In this document: in pieces, positions 33,607-44,047 of the stretch | Position numbering within the stretch: the stretch's first letter is position 1 | Layout of the letters: the number at the start of each line of letters is the position of its first letter | Assembly: GCA_018350325.1 (NCBI GenBank) | Contig: JAEVLN010000003.1 | Coordinates: 3,734,745 to 3,798,744, forward strand | From: Globodera rostochiensis | Lineage: Eukaryota > Nematoda > Chromadorea > Rhabditida > Heteroderidae | Reading direction: 5' to 3' | Length of the DNA: 64,000 bases | Translations under genes and position numbers: made by a program | Notes under the pieces: model-generated | What the model was told of the DNA's origin: nothing | Database searches by the model: none | What the model saw: only the letters and a program-made list of their open reading frames with translations

Positions 33607-36600
33607 ATGGCTGACCGACAAACGCAATACAAAAACATTGGAAAGGACGTGGAGGCGTTGCGCAAGAACCGCACGGAGCAGGTGGTGTCCATTCGGAAGG
33701 AGAAGCGGGACGACATCATGTCCAAACGCCGCAACATCCCGGCCGAAGAGTGAGTTGGAGGACCAGTAGAACTAGGATTTTGAACCCCAAATAGGGAATC
33801 TCGAAACTTGAAACGTTTTTTTGTTGGCGGGGGCATGGGATATCTAATTGATTCTCGCACTTAGCGCTGAGGACGCATCGACGAGCAATGCAGGCGGCGT
33901 TGCGTTGGTCTACGATCGATCCAATTTGCAGGTCAGTTGCATTTTTGCCAAATGATTAGACGGCAATTCGCATATATTTTTAATGGAATTTAAAATAACA
34001 TTGAACGTCGAGAAATATTCAAAAGAGGAAGACAAAAGTTTCGGTTATTAAAACTATTTTTAGGAAATTGTGGTCCAAGCGCAAAGTACGGATCCGGAAG
34101 TGCAAATGTTGGCGGTGACTCAGGCTCGCAAATTGCTCTCGTCCGACCGCAACCCGCCCATCGACGACCTTATTTCCAGTGGCATTCTGCCCATTCTCGT
34201 CAACTGTCTGGAGTCGGCCAAGTATAAACACACATTAGACTTGGTTTTATGAATTTAATTTTTTTAGTTGGATAGGTCTGTATTAAGAAAATTGAACAGG
34301 TTTTGTCATTGGGGAGACTTGGTTTTTGGAAGGGGTTGCTGCATTGGCTGAATGAACTCTTGGTCTCCCGTATTTTTAGTGCCACGCTCCAATTTGAGGC
34401 CGCTTGGGCCCTGACGAACATCGCCAGTGGCACCTCCGACCAAACGCGCGCTGTTGTCCAGGCTGGTGCCGTGCCACACTTTTTGAAGCTGCTCGAGTCA
34501 CCCAACATGAACGTGTGTGAGCAGGCCGTGTGGGCACTTGGCAACATCATCGGTATGCCATTCCATGCATATTTTGCTGTATTACTAGTAAAAGGGAATG
34601 TAAATACAAGTTCAAATGATTTTGGTTTTGGTTTGGCCTCACATGGTTTGTCACCAGTGACTTTGAAGGTTTTCCGAATTTTGATGGCTCGATTCGATTC
34701 ATTAAATTGGCGTTGATCCAAAAACTGCTTTATTCTTTGTCTTACGATTTCAGGTGACGGCCCTCACTTCCGTGACTATTGCATTGAGTTGGGCATTGTT
34801 CAGCCTTTGCTGAAATTTGTTGCGCCCGACATCCCTCTGAACTTTTTGCGCAATGTCACTTGGGTATGAAAAGTTTCAAAACTCTTCCTAAAGAGTTCTT
34901 TTATTTCTGCCAATTTCTTCGTTCTCTTCAGGTGATGGTCAACCTCTGCCGTAGCAAAGACCCGCCGCCGAATCGCCAAATTGTGCAAATGCTCTTGCCG
35001 ATGCTGGCCGTTCTGATCCATCATCAGGACACCAGCATCCTCGTGGACACCGTGTGGGCTTTGTCCTATCTGACCGATGGTGGAAACGACCAAATCCAAC
35101 TTGTGATCGATTCAGCGGTGAGCCCAACACGGGTTTTGTTGCGTTCCCGGGCTTTTTATTTTTGGATTCCATCAAAATTGAATCAAAAACGAAGTTTTGT
35201 GCTCTTTCTAAACCGTCTTCAAAAGGTTTTGCGAAATAATAAGGCCTGCTGCGCGATGGCTTTTTCATTGATTAAAAAAATGCCGTGAATTATTTTAGGT
35301 CGTCCAATATTTGGTTCCTCTACTCGGCCATCCGGAAGTCAAAGTGCAGACGGCCGCGCTGCGCGCTGTCGGAAACATTGTGACCGGGACGGACGAACAG
35401 ACGCAGTTGGTGTTGGACTGCGGCGCGCTTCAAATGATGCCGGCACTGCTCTCTCATCAAAAGGAGAAGATCAACAAAGTGAGAGGACATCATTTGAATT
35501 GCCCTTTTTGCGTCCACTGTCAATTTTATTTATCCTAATTTGTAAGAAGGATGGAACTTCCGGTGTTTAGGAGGCCGTCTGGTTCCTGTCTAACATCACG
35601 GCAGGCAACGAAAACCAAGTCCAATCGGTGATTGACGCTGGCCTGGTTCCGATGATCATACATCTGCTGGACAAGGGCGATTTCCAAACCCAAAAAGTTC
35701 GAAATGACTTCTTAAACATTTACAAACTGGATCTGGCTTTTCTCTTTAAACATTAGTTGAAATTATTCAATTTCATTATCTAAGCAAAAACCCTAATAGG
35801 CTCATTTTTAGGTGCAATATGAACCTGATATCCAAATTTAAACTGCTTTCTGAACAATGTTTCAATAAAATCGTAACTTTAGGATCCATTTTTGTCCAGT
35901 ATTCCATAAAGCATTGTAGTTCATGTTTCCCCTTCACCTTTTTAGGAAGCGGCTTGGGCAGTTTCCAATGTGACAATAAGCGGACGGGCGGAGCATGTCC
36001 AATACATGGTAAGATTATTAGAAATATAATGTGTATTTTTTTAAATACATGTTTTATGTGGAACATGGAGTCATTGTGCCCTTTTGCAATTTGCTCGGCG
36101 TACGCGACTCGCAAATTGTGCAGGTGGTGCTGGATGGCCTGAACAACATTCTGAAGAAGTCGGGGCCGCACACGGACGAAGTGTGCCAAAAAATTGAGGA
36201 GTGCGGAGGTTTACTTTTTGAACTGCAACTTCTTACGTGAGATCATTTTCCCTTTTTTAGGCCTAGACAAGATCGAGCACCTGCAAAACCACGAGAGCGA
36301 AGAAATTTACAAAATGGTCAGTATTTAAAATTTGTGTTTATGGTCACTGAACCCGGTCATTGATGCACCTGAATTACGATTTTTGGTGCACAAACATTCA
36401 TTTTTGGGAGGGAATTGCGGATTACTCGTTTCTGACCGATGGTGAACAGTGTCGAGGAGCGTTTTGTAATTAGAGTCCAGACTTTGGATGAGTTTCGGGT
36501 CCGACGACCGCTCTTTGAAATGTCTCGTTGCAGGCCTACGAGATCATCGACAACTTCTTCTCCTCCGAGGAGGACGACGAGTTGGTGGCTGCTGGGGCGG

Positions 36601-36731
36601 CTGCTGGTCAACATCAGCATCCGGATGCCGCTGGCGATGCCGCAGGAGCACCGATAGACGCAGCACAACCGCAGTTTATGTTCCAGCCGTCGCAGCAGAA
36701 TGTGCCCGACGAGGGCTTTTCCTTCAAGTGA
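33607..36731 (+). CDS. Importin subunit alpha (karyopherin alpha, KPNA3/4-like)
   Basis: Cytosolic adaptor that binds nuclear localisation signals and hands cargo to importin beta. Exon 1 (33607-33749) is the importin-beta-binding domain: [20 protein letters not shown] with KRRNI. Armadillo repeats follow in exons near 33866, 34063, 34378, 34754, 34932, 35300, 35571, 35946, 36058, 36262 and 36534. Cargo-groove text is intact: [93 protein letters not shown] and [13 protein letters not shown], each with the W...N pairs. The C-terminus is acidic then Ala/Gln-rich, ending VPDEGFSFK at 36731. The repeat content and C-terminus fit the importin alpha-3 group better than alpha-1. Confidence 0.93.
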
Positions 36732-38499
36732 TGTTTCGATGTTTCAAATTACAGACCGTCACACTTTTATCATATTCTGATCGCTACCGTTGTTTTTTTG
36801 ACACTAAAAATGATAAAATAATTTTCGGATTAATGGAACGGTGCGAGAAAGGATACGAAATTATGCCGGGGAGGGGGACAAGGAGGGCCGCCTCCGCCAG
36901 CAAATAACTAAAAACCCTTCACTTTCTCAAAAGAATGATTTGTTTTCTGGTTAATAAAATGAAAAACAGCGACAGCGATCAAAAACATTCAAATCTGTGT
37001 GTTGGACAAGACAGACACTTATATAGCCTGTGGTGCACATGCATTTAGGGACGTAGCCGAATTCTTAAAACTAATTATTTCCACAAAAACTAAGAGAAAA
37101 AAAATGTTTGGCTACGTGCTTGGCTGCACTTGTATGGTATGATGTCCAAGCGCTTGAATGTGTACTCTCCCATCTGCTGATGGGAAAGTTCAAATTCGGG
37201 ATCACTGTCGACAGGTGCAGCCACAAACTGCACAACGGTGGTATTTGGAACTTGGCTTGAGCCATTACCGATTGCAACCCGTCCTCCTCCCTCCCCCCAC
37301 ACCCGCCGATTCTCCCAACCGTTTGATTTGTTAATTTACGTAAAATGTTTTCGTATTTTTGTGGATGAATGGAATACATATGCAAGTGCGCGTATTCATT
37401 TCCCATTGGTTTCTTCAGCAATTATGCTATGTTTGTGTGCCACTTTTGTGAAGACATTTCTTCAGATCGATCCCCCGCTATCATACGCCGCCCCATCTTT
37501 TTGGTGTTTTTGTTTGATTTTTGTTTTTCTTCTAATCCTCTCTTTTTGTTTCATTGTTATGTATGAGTATGTGATTTCAGATTGCACTTCCATCGATTCC
37601 CAAAGATCCTTCGTTCTGTTGATGGTTTTTTCCCATCCGTCGTCACTTTTTTGTTGATTAGACTGAGCAATCGATCAGTTTTTTTCTGTCCTTTGAATTG
37701 ATTATGTATTAAAAGGACTCTGATTTCCCCCCCCCCCCCCCCCCCCCTCCCTATTCATCACCGGTTGCATCTCTGTGCTCTCTTTCACCACTGAATCTTT
37801 CCATCTCTCCTCTCCTTTTTCGCCGTTTAATATCATCAAAACGACATTACCGTTTCTTTGCCAATTTTTTCGTTGTTGCTTCATTATTCGTCTCTCCTCT
37901 TGACTATGAGTCGCCCATTTCGCTTATTTATAAAAGACAAAAATTTGAGTCAAAAGTTTCGTCCATTTTGCCTACTAAAAGTGCTCACATCCCCGTTCTC
38001 TGCACCAATACCCTCCTCTTCCTTTCTTGATTCTCATCTTTTCAGATCCCTCCCTTCTAAACTGTCATTTACTTATCGTTTACTATGTTACTGTCTTTGA
38101 TGTTTTCACCTTTCTTTGCCCCCCCTCCCTGCCTCTTGCTCAATTTGTTGTTTTGTGTGCGCGTTCGTTGTTCGTCTGTGAGAGCGTGGTTTTTGCTTCT
38201 ACACTTTTTTCAGCCCCGCCAATACCCCTGCCCCCCTGACTTTAAAAAATCATTCATTTCAGACCAAACACATCACCGATCACAATATATTCTTGTGGAA
38301 GTGTTTTTTAAATACTATCATATTCTGATCGCTACCGTTGTTTTTAGACATCAAAATGAATAAAGACTTTTTCGGAATAACAACATAAGTTGAACATAAG
38401 GAAATAAATCATTAACATCTGGCAAGCAGTTTATAAATTTCTGAGTCAACGCACTCTAATTATAAACACCGGACAATAGTATAAAAACTCCAGTTTTCT
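36732..38499. other. Intergenic region with possible minus-strand exon and a duplicated segment
   Basis: This holds 3' flank of importin alpha, a C run at 37728-37747 and a T/C-rich stretch to 38250. A copy of TCATATTCTGATCGCTACCG is found at both about 36772 and 38321. A minus-strand frame at 37302-37090 is noted separately. Confidence 0.5.
37090..37260 (-). CDS. Possible minus-strand coding fragment
   Basis: The minus strand reads SSQVPNTTVVQFVAAPVDSD, PEFELSHQQMGEYTFKRLDI, IPYKCSQARSQTFFFS and stop. Codon use and balanced composition look protein-like compared with the flanks. No start, acceptor or partner exon was found and I recognise no family. It may be a terminal exon, a gene relic or chance. 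Confidence 0.25.
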   Translation of the reverse strand, partial: SSQVPNTTVVQFVAAPVDSDPEFELSHQQMGEYTFKRLDIIPYKCSQARSQTFFFS

Positions 38500-41052
38500 T
38501 CACAAACTGTCGTCATCATCATCTTCCGAAGATGAACCAACAAAACTGCATGTTGTGTTGTTTTTGTTGGCAGTATTCTTAACATGGCTCAACCGCAGTT
38601 GGCCCCTTTGCCGGTTGGACAACGCTTCGCGGATGCGATGTTCCGACTGAGCCCACGTTTGCACCATTTTGTCGTTGATGTTCCGCCGATTCTGTTGAAG
38701 TAAATTGAGAGCGGAGGTTTTACGATGTTTCGTTTTGGGAAGAGGTTCATGAAATCAAAAGCTTTTATTGGACTGCTTCCATTTACCAATTGTCCATTTG
38801 TTTGTCTAATGCGTTGCAACGCTTCCTCCAGCGATGCCTCGCTCTCGTCGCGGGTGGACAGAAGCACTCGGTCGTCCGCCGTAATAGCGTCCACCCATCG
38901 GTTGCATGCCAAATACACCACCGTTGAAGCCAATGACTAAAATTGCCTTTTATTTGCAATGAATTTTCAAAAAATAAATAAAATCTTTCTTCATAATCCG
39001 GTGTATTGTGTTTTGTATTCGTTTGATCGAAAAAAAAGAGTTAGTTTAAAGTTTACAAAAATTGTTTCCCCATTAGTCTCTTCCGATGTCTTTCCGAATT
39101 CGTTCTCCGCCGAAGAACTCAGCACCGACACAGCCGCCGGCAGATGAGCGAGCACATCGCCCAAATTCACTGGAGCGGCGGCGAGTGATAAATTTGACTA
39201 AATTCGCAAAATTCCAAAGTATGAAATAATTTTATGAATTCTCCCCCCCCCCCAAAAAAATGAAAATTTGTCGCCTAAAAAGTCCGACTTAACAATTAAT
39301 TAATTACCCTTTCTGCTTTTCCCTTTGAAATGATCGACTTCAAAACGATTTGCATGGCCAACAATCGAAGGCTGTGTTCAAAATGGTCCAATTGGCTGAG
39401 CATTTGGAACACGTCAAAGGCTTTATGGGCACAATGGTCGGCGGAAAGAAGCAGCGACGAGGTGAGAAATTGGGAGAGGACAGTGCGAACGCGACCGGAG
39501 GGTGAAAGTTGGGAGAAAGTCTATGAAGAATTGAATTGGAGGGAATGTTTGGTTCTTTTTTTTCTGCACCATTTGAAGTGCGCGAGTAATTTGACCCCGA
39601 AACTCGCGGGCACCGACGTCCAAATAAAGTCGGGCCATGGCACGGCACAATGAAACGAGTTGCCGGTCAGTCCAATGTTCAAAGCGCAAATAGTGCCACA
39701 CTTTTAGTAGAAGATCAATCTGATAATAAAAACAGAATTTTATAGAATATTTGTGTTTCCTCACATTTGCATAACGAAGGCAAAGTCTTTTTTGATCATC
39801 ACGAATTGACAACGGGGCCCAAGTAGAGGCGATTTTGTCTAACTTTTGCTCAAATAAATTCGTTTGTTGACAATGAGCGATGCCCCCATTGGAAAATAGC
39901 AGCGAAGAAGGAGAGATCTGAACTTTTCGATTTATACACAACATTATGCAATTGGAAGCCAATGCCTGAAATGCATAGCAAATCGTAAACACAAAATTGG
40001 AGTAAGGAATGGCATTTCCGCCGCTGGCGACAGCCTTCAGACGGAGGCGTTCGAAGAGAGCACAGCGAAACCGCGACTGGGGACGGCAGAGAAAGAGCAA
40101 ATCAAATGGACAGAGACGGGCGACGTCGGCACGCCGATCGGAAGAAGCATTCGGCGGCACGCACTTCAGCAAGGAGTCGTCAAGACAAAACGACGCTGAA
40201 AATTGCCCAACAAAGTCTTATTTTGAATTTACCAATCGATTTCCCCTCGACAAAGATTTCTATATAACAGAAAATGACGTTTTGTATTTTTGTGACTTTC
40301 TCAACAAAAATAAAACCTGTTCTAATTGTCAGGACTCAACGAATATTTAAAATACAAAACAAACTTTGTTCGACTGTGCCAACATTGGCATACAACGGAC
40401 AGCAAAACCGAATAGTCACTTCGTTTTCCGTGCGGATTCGTTTGGCCACTTCGGAGTCAAGCAATTCGTCTACAGCGCGAATGGCTTCAGGAATTGGGGC
40501 ACTGAACAAGCAGTTTTATAAAGACCAGGGGCTATGAATCGACTTTTTTTAGTGCCAGCTTTAAAAAAGGTGGAAAACCAGTGATAAAGAAGCCCAAAAC
40601 GTGCGAATATCACAGAAACGTGCATAAAAGCTGCCCCGTCCCCGAAATTTTTTTCTAAGTACGGCCCTGGACTCCAGGCTCAAATCGACCCTATGAAAAA
40701 TCACATTGGTACCTCTGATCGGCGGGCACAGTCAGATCACTCAAAGTTTCGGGGACTCCGTCAGAATGTTCCATATCCTCGTCCGTCTGAAAATCAAAGC
40801 GTGACACCTCCAATGTGCTCTTCATGAATCGTTTGACCAACAACGACGAATTAGAACTTCTGCTCCGCTTTGCAGCCGACAATTTTGAAGGTCCCTGGTA
40901 AATAACCCAATTAACCTAATAAGCGCGATTACCTCATCTTGTGTTTCTTTGCCAATGCTATAAAATTGCTCGATTTTTTGATCTTTGGTTTTCGATGTTC
41001 TCGAAACGGCTTCAGCCTTCTTCGTGTTTCTTTTGGTGCTTTTTGTAGTCAT
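38500..41052 (-). CDS. Unrecognised nuclear-type protein, about eight exons
   Basis: Minus-strand gene starting at 41052: MTTKSTKRNTKKAEAVSRTS, then KTKDQKIEQFYSIGKETQDE. Later exons: about 40890-40712 (SAAKRSRSSNSSLLVKRFMK, EVSRFDFQTDEDMEHSDG), about 40504-40369 (APIPEAIRAVDELLDSEVAK), about 40194-39765 (SSDRRADVARLCPFDLLFLC, KLDKIASTWAPLSIRDDQKR), about 39721-39570 (DLLLKVWHYLRFEHWTDRQL), about 39450-39312 (AHKAFDVFQMLSQLDHFEHS), about 39195-39075, 38938-38802 and 38698-38500, ending SSSEDDDDDSL. The N-terminal DQKIEQFY resembles a PCNA-interacting box, with Asp in place of the first Gln. The body is helical. The order of a PIP-like box, a long helical domain and a short acidic tail is loosely like SLF2/Nse6-type repair factors; this is a guess. 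Confidence 0.5.
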
Positions 41053-41284
41053 TTTTTGGATCATATAGTACTTCTGCAGTTTTTAGATACTTTTTTTTTC
41101 TTCTGAAAAAAAATGGTCTGAAAATATGTTATTTGATACGTTGATTACGAATTCGTGAATAGAAACTAAAAAGTGAGAATTAAACCGGTTCAAAGTGGTT
41201 TCCTAATAAAAATTTTGATACCATTCGATTTGTCTCGACAAGGGGAGTTGATTGATATAATATCAGCAAAAACAAAAGTTTTTG

Positions 41285-41720
41285 ATATTCTTCAATTCGC
41301 ATTTCCATGTGCATATTTTGCATATTTCGCGATTTATGTGCATATTTGCATATTTGTACATATTTCGCTATTTATGTGCATATTTTTTTCATTTTATGTG
41401 CATATTTTGGCATTTTGCAAAAAATTACTGATCTTGTTAAGAAAAATTTGAGTTTATTTATTTTTCTTAAGAAATTTTTTGAAAAAGCGCAAAATAATCA
41501 CAAAAGTTCAAAAAAGTCGCCAAAACACTTGAAAGTTTGGAAATGTCATCTCATCAGCAATTTTAACCAGTGTTGAATGAATTTGAAGAATTTTGGGGAA
41601 ATTTTATATTGAATTTGGAAAAATTTATGTGCATATTTTTTCATTTTATGTGCATATTTTGCAATTTTTGGTGCATATTTATGCGCATATTTCAAGATTT
41701 TATGTGCATATAAATCCAAA
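41285..41720 (+). repeat. Clustered TTATGTGCATATTTT repeats
   Basis: Two clusters (41305-41415 and 41625-41712) repeat ATGTGCATATTT at irregular 20-30-bp spacing. GCATAT words with flanking T runs give short palindromes (ATATGCAC/GTGCATAT). Open frames through it (HIFSFYVHI type) are artefacts. Confidence 0.85.
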
Positions 41721-42029
41721 CCCTAGTTATAGCGCATTGAACAAAAAAATTAATTTTGTCACAATAGATATGCACACTACTGTATTGTTAGCATGCAGAA
41801 CACCGACCCATTATTAGGGATGGGATTTATGGGGGTGCATCTTTGGGCAAGGAAAAAAAAATTCTTGTAAATTCGAATTTTATTCTCAGTGCTGAGTTAC
41901 AAAAAGTGAAATTTCGGAATATGGGACCTCGCCAAATTGGCAAATTATATACCGTTCGACTCTTCTCTAGCCTAACGGACGACGAATCCGTAAAACAGAA
42001 CATCCAATGAATTACATACAATTTTTTAA

Positions 42030-42295
42030 AGGGTATTCGAGTGCGTAATTCTTCATCTGACATTTTTTGGACCAATTTCGAACCCTGACCCGAATTCGAA
42101 CAATTTTTGAAAATTCGAATATTTCCATAAATTAATTTTAGCCTCAAAATCTTTCAAAAAGCATGATTTCGATCATTACTTGGCTTTTCGTTGTATTTTG
42201 TGCTTTTTGAACAATTCCGAGGCCAAAATTCAGGGGTTCGAATTAGTCGAAATAAATGTCAGATTCAGAATCTCCGCCCTCGAATACCCCACTAA
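42030..42295. mobile_element. Small palindromic element with GTATTCGAG ends
   Basis: GGGTATTCGAGTGCG near 42031 is mirrored by CCTCGAATACCCC near 42278, with inner matches between TCTGACATTTTTTGG and the region around 42256-42270. Its inner words resemble the centre of the 26168-26985 foldback (GAATTCGAACA, TTTTTGAAAA). There is no coding capacity. Confidence 0.6.
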
Positions 42296-42639
42296 AACAA
42301 CTTCTTCTCGACTTTAAAACTGTTTTGTTTTATTTTGAAAAATGGGGCGCACCAGCTACAGTATTACCGAAATTCCTTTCCCTCAATTTCTTGATTTCGA
42401 GGGAAATTTGCCAAAATCCCCAGATTTTCTTTTTTTACAGGAATTCCCCTGGAATTGGAGGAAAATTCCCTGGGAACCAGGGCTGGACGGAATTGCGGAT
42501 TGCTGAAATTGCGGCCTTTTTTTTGAATTGCGGCTTTTTTTTGATTTTTCCGCAATTTGGATCCACAATCGGTGGTTTCAGAAAATTAATTTTTCGAAGC
42601 AAATACTTTTTCCACCCCTAAGAATGGATTTTTGAATAG

Positions 42640-42715
42640 AAGAAAGCAGTTTGGTTGCGGTATAGTGGTGTGGGCGGTCTGTGGTTTAAATCCCCGACTG
42701 TGTAAATGATTTTTC
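42640..42715 (+). mobile_element. Possible tRNA-derived SINE scrap
   Basis: GGTTGCGGTATAGTGGTGTG resembles a tRNA A-box region. GTGGTTTAAATCCCC lies about 30 bases on, like a B box with one change from GGTTCAAATCC. I could not fold a proper cloverleaf, so this is not a functional tRNA. Confidence 0.35.
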
Positions 42716-42914
42716 TGACTTTCTCTGAACATTTAAGGTGTTGTAAACAATTCTAAAAAAAATTTTACTTTTTTTAATTAAAAAAAAAATATTTGATTTC
42801 AATTTACAGGCTTTTCATCTCATTTTTTGGATCGACGAAATCAAAAAACCATGGGAGGGGGGGGGGCTTTTGTTTTGCAACATTCCTAACTATCGGCGCC
42901 GCCGGACTTTTGGG

Positions 42915-43350
42915 TCGGGGACGTTTGGACGCTGCCCTTTGGGCGCCGACGTTTGGGCGCCGCTGTTTGGGCGCCGCCGTTTGGGCGTCAGGCCTTTGAA
43001 GTGCCATAACTCTTCATGGAACTAACCAAACTAAATATATTTGGTACCAATCGAAAGCTCTATATGTTTAGAAGCTATTATCTAGCAGTGACTAAATGAT
43101 CATATAAACCTTTAAAAAGTTATGGTTTAAAAAGTGCGAAAAACCTAAGTTTTGTGGTAATTTTCGATTATAACTTTTTTGAAAAGGATTTAAATCACCA
43201 TGTTGATTTAAATACAAAATCTACCCAACAAAAGCTTTCGATTGGTACCAAATTTATTTAGTTTGGTTGGTTCCATGAAGAGTTATGGCACTTCAAAGGC
43301 CTGGCGCCCAAACGCGGCGCCCAAACAGCGGCGCCCAAACGTCCCGCTCC
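42915..43350. mobile_element. MITE-like palindrome with GGCGCCCAAACG terminal repeats
   Basis: The left end carries tandem GTTTGGGCGCCG words and the right end carries GGCGCCCAAACG in reverse. Inside, GGCCTTTGAAGTGCCATAAC followed by TCTTCATGGAACTAACCAA is mirrored by TTGGTTCCATGAAGAGTTAT and GGCACTTCAAAGGCC. Arms are about 120 bp and the loop about 160 bp. There is no transposase. Confidence 0.9.
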
Positions 43351-44047
43351 CGGACTTTTACCACTCCTAATGCTGCAAAAAATATCCGTATTTTTTAAAT
43401 TTTGGTTGCAAATCTCTTAACAAAATTCATTAAAATTTCAAAAAAAATTTCCGGCGGCGCCTATCGGCACCGCCGACCCCCACCCCCCGTCCCTAAAAGT
43501 TATCAGAATCTCAAAAAAATTATGATAGTAAGGGTGCATTTTTTGTTTTAAAAAAATTTTAATTTTTAAAAAAGGTCCCCAAAAAATTGTTTTTCCAAAA
43601 TTGCGGCTTGCGGATTTTTTTTCGAGATGCGTATTGCGGATTGCCCGCAATCAGAATCCGATTCGAGTGGCTTTAAGTCTTTCTGAATCTAAACAATTTA
43701 AATTTTTTGATGGAATTTGTTAAGAAAATTGGTACAAAACTATTAGTTTTGCAAAACAAAAGGGTCCCCTATTCGGGGGGGGGGGCGGCAGCTGACCCCA
43801 AGCCTCCTCCCCCCTGGCTGCGGCCTTGCTGGTAAATCCTGATCCTGGCCATTTCCAAAATCCTGTTTTTTTAGAATTTCAATGGTTTTAACTCGCTTCG
43901 ACCTTAAAGATGTTTATATGTAACTTTTTTTATCTGCAGATTATTGCTATATTGATTCCATTACTCTGTTTTTGCACCACAACCGTTACCAGATTTTCCT
44001 TCTCATCTGTTGCTGCTTTCGGAATTGGCCGTCCCACAATCAACAGA

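Larger units (their letters stand above)
41053..44047. other. Intergenic nest of repeats and palindromic elements
   Basis: No gene seen. It contains the GCATAT-rich array, a half-palindrome, two MITE-like palindromes and a possible SINE scrap, each listed separately. The right end is the upstream region of the ligase gene. Confidence 0.6.

Noticed and set aside
5715..42365. Recurring palindrome TACNGTA as a signal
   Set aside because: It appears often by eye, but a six-base-specified word is expected about 15 times in 64 kb and several cases are inside tandem repeats.
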